Below are positions 12,566-24,921 of a DNA stretch of 64,000 nt, piece by piece (within the stretch, counting starts at the first letter, position 1; every line of letters starts with the position of its first letter). The stretch is taken from NCBI GenBank assembly GCA_032622095.1, contig CP136066.1, positions 206,730,978 to 206,794,977 on the forward strand. The letters are read 5' to 3'. The translations under genes and the position numbers were made by a program. Source of the DNA: Siphonodentalium dalli (lineage: Eukaryota; Mollusca; Scaphopoda; Gadilida; Siphonodentaliidae). Below the pieces are notes generated by a model that saw nothing but the letters and a program-made list of their open reading frames with translations, made no database searches and had not been told where the DNA came from.

Positions 12566-12708
12566 TTGGTATAAAAACAAAATATGAATATATTTTAATA
12601 TTCTTTCTGGTTATGGCAGTTTTAACAGTTTAACAGCATGTCCACCGTGAAGGCAATCCATGCCTTTAATTTCTATATTCAGCTACTTAAAAAATTTCTA
12701 AAACTTAC

Positions 12709-12745
12709 CCGTCAGAATCCATAATCAAAGACCCCAAAGCATCAT
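12709..12745 (-). CDS. Isolated exon-like segment of an unknown gene
   Basis: A 37-nt segment bounded by a textbook acceptor (ttattttcag) and donor (gtaagt) on the minus strand. Only one frame is open and it reads DALGSLIMDSDG. I do not recognise the protein, and no partner exon was found nearby. It lies in sequence without obvious repeats, between a hAT element and a piggyBac-like MITE. It could be a microexon of a neighbouring gene or a chance pairing of splice-like motifs. Confidence 0.33.
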
Positions 12746-13024
12746 CTGAAAATAAACAAATACAGTTTAGTGGCATGCGATACTGATGGGGACCCCCTGG
12801 ATGGTACAATATGCTAGCACATACGGTCTGGTCACATACATACACAGAGCGACACGGTGTGAATGGGTTTGTCGATACGGCATACATGTAGGTGTCAGTG
12901 CTCAAGAGTAGACCATGCAGCCTTACTAGTAAGTTCTATCCTTCCACAATGACTCAAGTGCTGTATCGAAAAAAATCACATGTGTCGTTCTGTGTTTATT
13001 ACAATCCAACTGTCCTAGATTCCA

Positions 13025-13257
13025 TTAACCCTTTGAGTGCCAGGGGCCGATCTCATCGGCCCTAAACCTACAAAATAAGTCTGTTAAAGAATATAAGAAT
13101 AAATTATTAAAATTGTAATAAAAAAAAATTGTTAGGCCAATGCATTCTCTTTAAATATATGCGAGGCGACCTATGGTCGACTCGCATATATAAGAGAATG
13201 CATTGGCACAGGGTATATGGTTTGATACAAAAATCGACCTGGCACTCAAAGGGTTAA
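13025..13257. mobile_element. piggyBac-like MITE with embedded 66-bp palindrome
   Basis: Flanked by TTAA at both ends, TIR CCCTTTGAGTGCCAGG / CCTGGCACTCAAAGGG. Its middle is the near-perfect palindrome ccaatgcattctctt...aagagaatgcattgg (about 13138-13206) found in several other MITEs here. Confidence 0.85.
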
Positions 13258-13705
13258 TTGAAAAAAAAGAGACTTACAAGGCTTATTCAGAAAATTATTT
13301 TATTCAGATACAAATGTACCGCAAAAAATTCTTTTAGCACAATGGTGACTGAGCAGTGAACTGAAAGAACTGTTTGTTGTGATTGACGAGCACATGGATC
13401 TGAACTTACAAAGATTCTAACATGCAGAGTTTGCACTGCCACTTGCCAATGGCAAAAAGTAATTACATTATTTTCATTTGGCTGATTTTAGCAAAATATT
13501 TTGCAAGTGGGTTTTTAATTACATGGTGTGAACTACATGTATCTAGTCATAAAACATCATCAAAGGTGGATTATCTGTTACATGTGCTGACTTACAGACA
13601 ATACAAAAAGAAACTTGATCAACAAATCTATCAACCTGGTGGTGAACAGGGATATGTCAAAAGTGTTTTGTGATCTTTAGTTTTCACAAAACGGTTATAC
13701 GTTTG

Positions 13706-13823
13706 GTATGCGACTGATACGGACCCTGGCTTATATGAACCCCACATGATACGGACCCTGGCTGATACAGATCCTGGCTGATATGGACCCTGACTGATAC
13801 AGACCCCAGCTGATATGGACCTT
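13706..13823. repeat. Imperfect ~18-bp minisatellite
   Basis: About six variants of ctgatacggaccctgg in tandem. Confidence 0.7.
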
Positions 13824-14198
13824 TTAATAAATTAATATAACACTTTTGGTTTTTTTTCACATACATGTAGAGCATGGACATTTTGTTATGTCAGTTTTGT
13901 ATGTTAGTCATATGTGAATGAAATACAGGCCTTGAAATCCATAATAATTTATAAGAATCAAAATATAGAATTTATACAGTGAATAAGTTGCTTTTATGAG
14001 AATCTAACTAAGAATCAGGATTCTGATTCTCGTCAGATCTTAAGGCCCAGCAAATCATTTAAAACGGCCTTTTAATCCGAAATCAGTTGCTCATGGAACA
14101 ATAAAAGTGTTCGTTGTTAGTCGCTTCCTTGTATGGCAAAAATAATGTCATACTCCTGATTATTTCTATGACTTTGGTATTGTTCATGGTGTATAAAG

Positions 14199-15352
14199 CA
14201 GGGCTGGCGATCTAGAAAATCCAGGAGGGCTATTAATAGCCCTCCTAGATATGCCTAGGAGGGCTATAGCCCTCCTCAACTTTTAAAGTTATGATTTATT
14301 TTATCTGAGTTACTACTGCCGTTAGTTTGTCTATTTTTGATGTTGTATAACTCCATCTAAATTAAAAAAAAATTATGTGGAAACAAAGTGTCCACAGAGT
14401 TGTGAATGTCAAAATCCCCCACAGTAATTATGGTATGGTGAATATGTAACTATGTTTTATATGTTATGATAATTTATATGAACAAGAAACAAAATGTAAG
14501 AGTGTTTGTACTCAACAATTTGTCAGTCGGTGTCCAACCCATGCAACGGAATTGGGTGAGTTTGTCCACGTTAAAAGCATTCTCATTGAAAGTGTAATTT
14601 TACATAAAATACACAATCAAGAACAATATTAAATCCAGTATATTTGCACTTGAATATTGACTGCTTTTTCTCTCAATGTAATCCATATTATTATTCCATT
14701 GCCGACCACAGACTGCTGCTTGCAGCAGTCAAGTCGCTATCTATAGATTTACTGGGTGTTTGCCATTGGGGACATAGAAAATAGTTTCGGAACTTTAATA
14801 ATTGAATAACAGTGTAAACTAGAATACGTGGATATATTTAGCTAATTATATTAAAATATTGTCAATCGAAGCGATAAAAGACGGCTGCAAGCTAAATACA
14901 ATTTTCACTGATAGGAACCGGAAACGGAACGAAAGGTTGAACTTAATTGGGACAGTGATATTTGGTTCTCACTATCCACAAACATGTGTTCATTTTATCC
15001 AGTGAAATATATTGTAAGCTCAATCTTATGAAGAGAAATAATTTATTTTGGTCATAAAATGTGTGAGAATCGATCAAAAGATCAGATTTACGAAACAGTT
15101 CGTTCCGGAATTTACTGATTCCGCTATAATTCCCATTTGACATTTCCGTCAGGTCACGCATGCGCACAGTCCCCACACTGTACAATATAATTACGATTTC
15201 GATGCAGTATTTTACTCATTAAACACAATAAAATAACTAAATAATAAATGTCCTATCGTAGACGAGGCGGGCTATAAAAAGCCCGCCTTGGAAAATTCTA
15301 GGCGGGCTGTAGGCGGGCAGCCCGCCAGCCCGCCTTGAGATTTCCAGGCCTG
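14199..15352. mobile_element. hAT-like non-autonomous element, 1.15 kb
   Basis: Ends cagggctggcgatct and (reverse) caggcctggaaatct. Subterminal palindromes are prominent: aggagggctat...atagccctcct on the left and gcgggctataaaaagcccgc on the right. Flanks share ataaag but do not give a clean 8-bp duplication. Confidence 0.6.
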
Positions 15353-17150
15353 ATAAAGTCCATGTATTAGTAATTAAGTACACCAAGTACGGTATGTTCA
15401 ACCAATTTTTATCACTTGAATGTCATGGACAAAAGCGATACATAACTAGATCTATATTGCGACATTAAAGTTGTGTTACAAATATTTGCTATTCAATGTG
15501 TGATTATAAAACAATTCAGTAGAAACAACACTGCTTCTGACCACAAACAATAGCTGTGCTTACTTGTCAAAAGAGTAACAATTAGTTGTTAATGCTGTAT
15601 ACACATGTATGCCCTATCTTAATCAATTGTCTCTATTTAACTGATTTATGCCTTCAACATGACATCAGTGAAAAAAAAAATTTACTTTAGTCACCATTTA
15701 TGCAATGCAGTTTCGAGCGGACACGACTGCATGGGATAGGATGACAAATCATGGCCTTGAAACAGATAGTGTACCAGTAATTAAGGTGCGGTATCGATTT
15801 ATATCCTAATTATTAAAAACAAAAAACTTGTGTCAACATTGAGCTCACAGGTCTGCAGGTAGCAGATGGAAAAAATTGAATTTTTGGAATGTCCTTGTAT
15901 CACAACATCTGCAAGTAGGACTACTACCAGCGTTAGTAAGCCCCCCCCCAATTCTTCAATGTTTATATTAGATGTTTGAGATGCCATACTTGTATTTAAG
16001 TTCGCGCAGTACTATTTTTCATGCAGCCAATAGATGCCATTAGAAATTGGAATGAATGGGCTTGAATATAAGTACTTGTACTTCGGGTATCTTCTTCAAC
16101 ACACCACCCATTGATAAGTTCGCTGAAATCACATTTTAACTAATATTATGAATCCTAAATATCCCCCTACTGCAAAATTCAAAAACTTGATAACAAAAAT
16201 GACTTGATATGTATTTTATTTTTATATGTTGATTTTCTGCAAATAAAGAAGTTCAAGTGACCAATTTCGAATGACGACTCATTATTAAAACAGCAGAGTG
16301 AATGTTTGTTGTGCATAATAAATGACTATCTGTTGTGAATATATTATAGTTTAATTCGCGGAAGTTTGATTGGCACATATAGAAGTCATGTGAGTTTGGC
16401 CGAGATTGTCACATTCAAATGTTATGTGACCATTAACTGGATGTTAATTAATTGTTCAAAATTAAAACGTAAATCATTTTGGCTTATATAAATACATGTA
16501 TGTAGTCTTTAATAGGCTGTGATAGCTTGGATTTTGCGCAGAATAACAAACAAACACACCAAAATTATTTTAGAGTGATAGCCTTTTATAAATATTGTTG
16601 TGTTTGAGCGCAACTGAGAAATGAGAAGTGCACCATGGTTGATACTAGTATACTAATAATATTAACAGTCCTGCCACTTTAATGAATTATCGATTGTGGG
16701 CAGTCGTTTGCAATTGATTTTAAAAATTATTATGGGAACCGGCAAATCTTATCTTTCTCACAACAAATAATTTTGCATGTGCAAATATGCGGAAGTCATC
16801 GAAACCCAAAATGTAGTGGCTTGTTTACACTTTTTTATAGATCGAATGAGCTAACATCGACCAAACAAGCTGTAACTAATAAGTCTCATGCCTAACGGAA
16901 GCTGTGCCCGACCTGTCAGTGTCACTGATGGGGTGTTGTCATACCGTATTATACATAAATGGACACCGGTCTCAGTTGGCGAGATTGAAATGTTGGCTGC
17001 CGAAACTATTTCAGTTTAGTTCTGATAAATCTATGTTAAAATTTATCATGGGTCACATATTGATCTAAAGTATGGTAGTATTAAACAGGGACTGAAATGT
17101 CAAAAGAACTTGGTTTGATTGATGAACATTGGAAGAACATGAACTTAAAC
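15353..17150. other. No recognisable feature
   Basis: Low-repeat sequence with a poly-C run near 15941. I see no exon, TIR or tandem array. The 62-aa minus frame at 15799-15987 has no domain I recognise. Confidence 0.35.
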
Positions 17151-17159
17151 ATGGTCAAC

Positions 17160-17800
17160 ATGTGGGCTTACGACAATGACGCAAATGGGGTCTTTGTCGT
17201 AATGTTTTATACATAGATGCTCAGTGTGCATTTCTGTATACCGTACATAAAGTGTCTTGTGACAGGGTCATTGTCGTAGTGTTTTCTACATAAATGCACA
17301 TGAGGTCGAGTTGATATGTAAGTTCATTTTTGATCAAAACAACCATGCAGTTCTTTCGGGTCCTGTTTAATACCAGTAGGGCCTACTAAGATCAATATGC
17401 GACCAATGATCAATTTTATTGCAGTTTCGCCATTGTGATAAAATGCCTTTATCATATTAAACTACGGAAGAAAAATAGTCTGAATTGAAGCAGACAGCAA
17501 TTATTTACGGTGTGCATTTATGTATAAAACGTTACGACAACGACCCCATTAGCGACAATGACCCCTGTCATGTGACATTACGCGAGACTGGTGCGCATAT
17601 ATGTATACAGGAATGCACACAGTGGGCATCTATGTATAAAATGTTTGTTTGTTACTAGTACTAGTAGTAGTAGTACTAGTAGTACGACAACAAACCCATC
17701 ATTACCTGAGATAAATGTGCATTTATGTATAGTATATACAGAAATGCATCATGTGCGCATTTATTTTAAAACATCATGACAATGACCCCATCACCATGAA
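17160..17800. repeat. Interspersed inverted copies of a ~60-bp word, possible MULE-like relic
   Basis: Variants of gtgcatttatgtataaaac and acgacaatgaccccat occur about five times in both orientations. The ggggtcattgtc words recall the MULE-type element at 26805-27343. A TAG/TAC microsatellite (tactagtagtagtag) sits at 17654-17690. Confidence 0.45.
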
Positions 17801-18700
17801 CACGGCATCAGCAGCACTTGACTTGATTGGCCTTGACTGAGTATGTTGTGTTGAGATTCCGAGTTTTGATAGTTTGACATTTAGAATTTGTGCAACTCAA
17901 ACATACACTTGTCAGAAGTCTATAGTAGACTATACTGTACTGTCTGTAGGAGACATACTTGGCGATAATCTAGAATTTCAATCAAAACTACAATCTTCAC
18001 TATAGCATTGAGAATTTGATTGACGATTCTTTGTAGTACATGTACTAGTAGATACTTCAGACATGACTATGAGACAAGTTATGTGGCAAAAATGTCAAAA
18101 ATATTCCATCGAAATGGGGGGCGAACGACGAATCGTTGCAGTGAATGGAAGATCTCAATAGTATATAGTCTTATAAATGCATACCAGATGTTGAATTTCA
18201 TTGACCACAAAGCACTCAGCTCGAACTGATTGTGTCCATTTGTGATAAAATAGGATCATTTGGTTGAAATGAGGACATAAAATGAGCTCAACATCAACAT
18301 TGATTCTTCAATGGCGGAAAATCTCGTATTTTCTCGAGTTGTGTGAGATTTGAAAAAATTCCAAGCAGGTGCGTTCCATTCGTTCCATACCTGATGTCAA
18401 GCTCTCCCATCGCTACAAATTTACTCTACTTCTAATTTGGGATAATAAAACAAATCATAATTTTCAGGCTTTAATTAGAGCTAAGAATTGTTTGCTTTTT
18501 AAAATTATTTTCCAAGCATCAAAATGGTCAAATAAATACATCGCATATATTGTCTTGGAAAAACTGAATTATGAAGAAAAAAAATAAAATAATTTCTAGT
18601 GCTCATAATAAAGAGCGTTTCTTGTTTGCTTTATCATAATGTGATAATATTTATGGGAGGCCCTTTTCACATTTATTACTTATTTGCATTTAAGTGCAAA
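17801..18700. other. No recognisable feature
   Basis: Short frames only; no repeat or splice structure that I can support. Confidence 0.3.
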
Positions 18701-18754
18701 AATTTGCATCTATCATTTGCGCTTAAGAGCAAGAAAGTCCTCAATGAAACCACA

Positions 18755-20140
18755 TTCACAGTATATGACCATGGAAATACTATAGATCTGTGCAAGAGAT
18801 GCTGATATAATAAAAATACTGAGACACCAAAGCTCCAGGAATGAAACACCAATTTTTGGGACAGGGATGCTGACAATATGAAAATAGGATCCCCCCCAGA
18901 TTTAAGGCATTATGTACACCATATGAGATAAACAAGTCCTCGTGCAGTGACACCTCATTCATGTTATATGACCCAAATCTGTGCAAAAATACTTTAGAAA
19001 AAATTAGATAAAAAATACTAAGAGTTCTGGGAAGGAGACATCAATTCTTAGGATATAGGGGTGCTGATAATATGAAATTAGGGATTATCTTTGATTGATG
19101 TATAGTCATACTCACAGTTGACTGTTGAGTAGTAGGCTAATTAAAACAGGTTAAAACTACCCCAAGCTCCTCTTGTGTTGCTAGGTTATACACCAGGTTA
19201 TGCCAATAGTTTATGGGTAGGTTAGATAGTAGTTACAATTACAATTGATTATATTTAAGTATGAATGCCCTATTTGTGCTTAAGCACAATATGTGGTACT
19301 TGTGCTTAATGCGCTTAAGCACAATTATTTGCACTGAAGTGTAATCAATTGCGCTTAAGCAAATATATCAGCATTCCTGCCCCAAGAATTGGTACCTCAC
19401 TCCAGGAGCTCTAGTTGTTTTTATTAAAGGGACAGCTCCTGCACAGATATATACCGGTACCATTTCCATGATCATAAAATGGGAATTAGGTGTCCCTGGG
19501 GGGGGGGGGGGGGGGGGGCTTGCTTCCCTGATATTTTCTTTTTTACTTAAAATTGGGTAAAAAACCCTATTTACATGAATATGCTTGCTTTCCTGATATA
19601 GTGAACTTATTGACTAGATCATGCATCAAATACAGTAATGCTCTAATTAATCGACTCCTTAACCACAGCAGAATTATGGGTAACTTTTCAGGATTTAGTC
19701 GGAAATATGGCTTGTTGCCATTCATCGGAAAGCTCTCACAGAGCTTTCCGATGAATGGCAACAAGCCATATTTCCGACTAATCCTGAAAAGTTACCCATA
19801 ATTCTGCTGTGGTTAAGGAGTCGATTACTTAGAGCATTACTGTGTCTACTCTGGCTAATGCTACAGACTTTAGCCAGAGTAGAGATTCATGGCACAATCT
19901 ACTTATTGACTTGAAATATGGGAAAAACCCCTATTTTCATATTATCAGCATTCCTGTCCCCAAGAATTTGTGTCTCCATCCCGGATATCTAGAATATTTT
20001 ATTAAAGGGACATCTCCTGCACAGATCTATACCATTTCTTAGATCATTGCATTAATCTCTAGATTCTCTAGTTAGCCAGAGTAGAGATTCATGGCATGAT
20101 CTGTACCATTTCCATGATCATAAAAGGGGTTGGGGGAGGG
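18755..20140. repeat. Large inverted repeat plus dispersed copies (GCGCTTAAGC-rich)
   Basis: 18760-18875 and 19375-19490 are inverted relatives (for example aggaatgaaacaccaa against ttggtacctcactcc), with further copies at about 19010-19090 and 19940-20040. Around 19267-19350 the palindromic word gcgcttaagc recurs. A G-run of about 20 lies at 19498-19519. A foldback MITE is embedded at 19633-19842. Confidence 0.55.
19633..19842. mobile_element. Mariner-type foldback MITE (family I), near-perfect palindrome
   Basis: TIR cagtaatgctctaattaatc; arms run almost the full length through ttaaccacagcagaattat and gaaatatggcttgttgcc to a short loop. TA precedes the left end; the right end is followed by TG. 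Confidence 0.85.
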
Positions 20141-20689
20141 GAGGGCTTGAAATAAAATGTGTAATTTGTTGGAGATGTACTGATCAACTATGTTTGAGTT
20201 CAGTATACTCTAAGGTTGTGCTGAGTATACAGTGTTCTAATTTCGCTTGGTTTGAGATCTAGAGATATTTTTACTGCTCAAAACATCATTCTCACAACTT
20301 TGCCTTTTCTGCTTTGCTCAAAGCGAAAATAGCCGAGTCATTGAGAATGTTCAAAACATGTCACCCAATTTTGACTCATGATGACTATATCTACATGTAC
20401 CTTTGCAATATAACAGTACCTATGTAGTTCAGAAAAAATGACGCCATTAAATGCAAATAATAGGCATGTGAAGATTGATCAAGATCGAATGAGGGCAATG
20501 GGCCATACTCAAAGCAATAGTGAGCCATGAATCTACTGCCATATATACAATGGACGCAACACCATGACTGTATGAAGTTCAGCCGGAAAGAGATAACAAG
20601 AAAATAATGCTTCTGTATGTTTTTATTCATGAAAATAATAACAGAATCAATGATCAAGCTTCTTTCATTTCTCCCAGACAGGGACAAGG

Positions 20690-21152
20690 TAAAGATAGAT
20701 ATGATGAATCGGTACCATAAAGATGCATTAACCGAATTAACGCTCCTAAATGACCATTTCCTTGGCTTCATGGTAAAAAATATTTGGTTTGAGTCGGGGA
20801 ACCCACCCATCAAAGCTCAGAGTCATTAGATATAAATTTTTGAAATCTATTATTTTTCACCATCAGGAATTATTAGTGGCCCAGTAAACAGTCGACGAGC
20901 TGACGGTCTCGGACCAAATTGTGGATGAAGATGGATAACTCTAAAATCAAGAGGCTTTCTGTATATAACAAGGCCAAATTTCATCCAACATGTTGATAAA
21001 TAACACGTTTTGGGAAATTTTATACTATAGTTGACAGGGGTTAGCATTATTTTTGGGCAATTAATCGATTCTGATAACTGAAGCGGCATTTCTAAAAATG
21101 TTGTTATCGTTGGAATCTGATTATATGGGGACCATCGATTAGGATTGAGTAC
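20690..21152 (+). mobile_element. Family L dispersed element, copy 1
   Basis: Runs from taaagatgcattaac to gattgagtacctttaa and is paralogous along its length to 32055-32505. The ends are weakly inverted (ttaaagrtgcat / ttaaaggtactc). The 140-aa minus frame crossing its left edge is not shared with the second copy. Confidence 0.65.
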
Positions 21153-21648
21153 CTTTAATGGTTAGAGTGTGTTCGACTTGTAGTCGCAGTCAACACAGGG
21201 ATATGAGTACGAAGCTCGATGACGGACTGCTGAGTTTCATAACAGTGGCTAGGTTTCCAGTCAAGCGGAGTGTGGCTGTAGAGTTACGGTATACAGTAAT
21301 GCTCTAATTAATCGACTCCTTAACCACAGCAGAATTATGGGTAATTTTTCAGGATTTAGTCGGAAATATGGCTTGTTGCCATTCATCGGAAAGCTCTAGT
21401 GAGAGCTTTCCAATGAATGGCAACAAGCCATATTTCGGACTAAATCCTGAAAAATTACCTATAATTCTGCTGTGGTTAAGGGGTCGATTACTTAGGGCAT
21501 TACTGTACCTTTAATGGTTAGAGTGTTAAACTTTTAGTTGCAGTCAACACAGGGATATGAGTACGAAGTTCCACGGCGGACTGTTTAGTTTCAGAACAGT
21601 GGCTAGGTTTCCAGTCAAGCGGAGTGTGGCTGTAGAGTTACGGTATAC
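21149..21648 (+). repeat. 145-bp direct repeat flanking a MITE
   Basis: tacctttaatggttagagtg...gagttacggtatac at 21149-21292 recurs at 21506-21648, with the 212-bp family-I MITE between. Confidence 0.8.
21294..21505. mobile_element. Mariner-type foldback MITE (family I)
   Basis: TIR cagtaatgctctaattaatc and its complement ending gcattactg, flanked by TA on both sides. Arms nearly perfect. Confidence 0.88.
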
Positions 21649-21782
21649 ACTGGTCTAATTTTGAGTCACTTGTTACCCTTGAGAAAAGTCAATCATACAG
21701 TGTTGTATTGCTGAAATATAAAGTGAGGGAACGGACCATTCACCCCGACGCGGAAAATTAAAATGAAAGTGTCAATGACACT

Positions 21783-23595
21783 GTAGCTCAACTTAGGTAG
21801 GGGAATAATTTAATGGTCGACAGTAAATGGAGGAATAGGAAAAGTGCTAATTGAAATGTCTAAGTAAGACTAGATGTACATGTCAATATCAACATTCATA
21901 ACAGGTTTCATAATGATCGGATCAGGGATGTGGTGATTATGGTGCAAAGAGTAAATTCTAAAATGGCCACCGGCAGCCATGTTTTTTCCGAATAACCCCA
22001 AAATGACTTGTTCCCATCTACAGCCTTTACAAATCTCATAATGATCTGATCAAAGGTATGACCTGTAGCCTGTGCCAATGGATTTAGTCATGCAAAGAGT
22101 AAAATCCAAGATGGCTGCTGGTGGCCATGTTTTTCGGCTGAACGACCCCAAAATGACTCGTTTCCCCATCTACATGTCATTGTTAACATACATGAAAAAT
22201 TTCATGAAGTTCCGACCAAAGGATTTATTCATGCAAAGAGTAAAATCCAATATGGCTGCTGGCGGACATGTTTTTTAGCCAAACGACCCCAAAATGACTC
22301 GTTCCCATCTACATGTTAATATTAACATCCATGATAAATATCATGATGATCAGATAAACAGTACGACCTGTAGCCCGTGCCAATGGATTGAATTTTGAAA
22401 TCCAAGATGGCTGCCAGCGGCCATGTTTTTTGGCCGAATGACCCCAAAATGACTCGGTCCCATATACATGTCAATATCAATATTCATGACAAATTTCATA
22501 AAGGTCAGACCAAAGGTACGACCTGTAACCCGCGCCAAAGGATTTAGTCATGCAAAGAGTAAAATCCATGATGGCTGCTGGCGGCCATGTTTTTTCGCCG
22601 AACAACCCCAAAATAACTTGTTCCCATCTACATGTCATTGTTAACATCCATGACAAATTTCATGAAGTTCTGATCAAAACTACGACCTGTAGCCTGCGCC
22701 AAAGGATTTAGTCACGCAAAGAGTAAAATCCAAGATGGCTGCCAGCGGCCATGTTTTTTGGCCGAACGACCCCAAAATGACTCGTTCCCATCTACATGTC
22801 AATATTAACATCCATGACAAATTTCATAATGATCAGACGAACAGTACGACCTGTAGCCCGCGCCAATGGATTGAATTTTGAAATCCAAAATGGTCACCAG
22901 CGGCCATGTTTTTTGGCCGAATGACCCCAAAATGACTCGTTCCCATCTGCATGTCAATGTCAACATTCATGACAAATTTCATAAAGATCAGACCAAAGGT
23001 ACGACCTGTAGCCCGCGCCAAAGGATTTAGTCATGCAAAGAGTAAAATCCAAGATGGCTGCTGGCGGCCATGTTTTTTGGCCGAACAACCCCAAAATCAC
23101 TCGTTCCCATCTACATGTCATTGTTAACATCCATGACAAATTTCATGAAGTTCTGATCAAAACTACGACCTGTAGCCTGCGCCAAAGGATTTAGTCATGC
23201 AAAGATTAAAATCCAAGATGGCTGCCAGCGGCCATGTTTTTTGGCCGAACGACCCCAAAATGACTCGTTCCCATCTACATGTCAATATTAACATCCATGA
23301 CAAATTTCATGATGATCAAACGAACAGTACGACCTGTAGCCCGCGCCAATGGATTGAATTTTGAAATCCAAGATGGCCACCAACGGCCATGTTTTTTGGC
23401 CGAATGACCCCAAAATGACTCGTTCCCATCTACATGTCAATGTCAACATTCATGCAAAATTTCATAAAGATCAGACCAAAGGTACGACCTGTAGCCTGCA
23501 CCAAAGGAAATTGTTGACGGACACACGCACACACGGACGACGGACGCCAAGCCATGGCAATAGCTCAAACTTACAAAAGTAAGTTGAGCTAAAAA
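21783..23595 (+). mobile_element. Family C element, copy 2 (about ten monomers, higher-order repeat)
   Basis: 5' motif tagctcaactta at about 21787 is complementary to the 3' terminal taagttgagcta. About ten monomers start near 21960, 22108, 22248, 22401, 22567, 22732, 22886, 23050, 23214 and 23367, each with a ccaagatggc-type word. Monomers preceded by ggattgaattttgaaatc recur every third unit from 22401 on (period ~483 bp). The array is followed by cacacacggacgacgga and the terminal palindrome. Confidence 0.85.
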
Positions 23596-23599
23596 CGCA

Positions 23600-24130
23600 T
23601 CAAAGGAGGCATTTTCTAACATCTCCTCATCATATAGTCCACAAAACTGCCATAACTTTTTGCGTATGTATACAAATTGTCTGTATATTTATTATATATA
23701 TAGAACTGACAGGATCCATTCATTTGTCAACCCCACCCCCCATATTTTCAAGTAGATCTATATCGGGTAGCGGGAATACCGAGGGATAACAATAGTCTAT
23801 TGACTATTCTAAGTTCAGCCTTATAATATAATTTGAATACAGTTGGTGTATGTGGCTATTAAATTGCTTCGTGTGCTGCACAATGAGTAATTTCACCACG
23901 ACAGCTACATGTATATGTCCCTTCTGGCTAAAAAGTGAGTGGACGCTGTTCCCACAGAAAAATTGCTGCAATCATACCAGTACCAGTCAGCTTGTCATAC
24001 AGGGGAGTTTCAGCTAGAGCATGTTCTGATCAAACTAGAGCAGCGCCTGTACAAATGGCTGCAGTCGGTTCATTGATTGGCTTGTATAATAGACTCGGAT
24101 AATAGTGTAATGTTAAAAAGCATCTTAGAG
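23600..24130. other. No recognisable feature
   Basis: No ORF, repeat or splice structure that I can support. Confidence 0.35.
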
Positions 24131-24136
24131 CAAGTA

Positions 24137-24259
24137 CAGTACTGCCCTAAATAATCGAATCCTTAACCACAGCAGAATTATGGGTAATTTTTAAGGATTT
24201 ATTTGGAAATATGGCGTTCAGACGACCATTCATCGGAAAGCTCTCACTGAGCATTACTG
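24137..24259. mobile_element. Family I foldback MITE, internally deleted
   Basis: Left half cagtactgccctaaataatc through ttcatcggaaagctctc intact; the right half is reduced to gagcattactg. TA at both ends. Confidence 0.75.
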
Positions 24260-24300
24260 TATCTTACCAAAACAAATTGTGTTTTGAATTGAAGCTGGAC

Positions 24301-24670
24301 TATCTTTAACCTGGTCATGACAGGAGCTGCGCTGGTGCAGCATTAAATATTATTTGCCAGTGCATTCTCTTATATATGCAAGTCTCCCATAAGGAGCCTC
24401 ACATATTTAAGAGAATGCACTGGCTTACACGGTCAAAGTATATACTATTAAGCCAATGTATTCTCTATTGTCGAGTATTTATCTCTTAGTAAGTGATCAG
24501 ATATTAAGTTCAACAAACGGACTAACTTATTATCTGAACATTTCCCACCAATAGAAATCCTTCTGCACTTGTTTTATTTGCTCCTCTGTCTGTTGTCTGA
24601 GCACCCCTCCAACTGAATGATAGACTATTCAAATACATAATTTTACAACTGGGTAGAATACATTTAGATG
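24301..24670. mobile_element. Degraded piggyBac-like MITE fragments
   Basis: Contains the 66-bp palindrome module (24358-24424) next to ggtgcagcattaaa, then a segment (24490-24665) matching the MITE at 42192-42453 (acttattatctgaacatttc). Ends not clean. Confidence 0.5.
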
Positions 24671-24921
24671 TCCCAGGGTGAAAGAGACGAAAGAAACATA
24701 AACATGGTCTAACATTATAACAGACAAATAAATTACATAAAATATGAGTTAGAATGTATATGAAATAATATGAAAAACTTCACATTTGTTTCGTCCATGA
24801 AACGGAATAATGGATTATAGCATATAAATTCATTGAGCATATGTGAAAGGCAAACTTAATATAGCTGAATTGGTTATGATTACTGGAGTACCCAAATTAG
24901 CTGAAATTAATACTAGGGTAC

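Noticed and set aside
13266-13320. Minus-strand exon with donor gtaagtctc
   Set aside because: All frames hit stops within the segment and it contains an AATAAA-like A/T run.
20391-20813. 140-aa minus-strand ORF
   Set aside because: No recognisable domain; not conserved in the second family-L copy.
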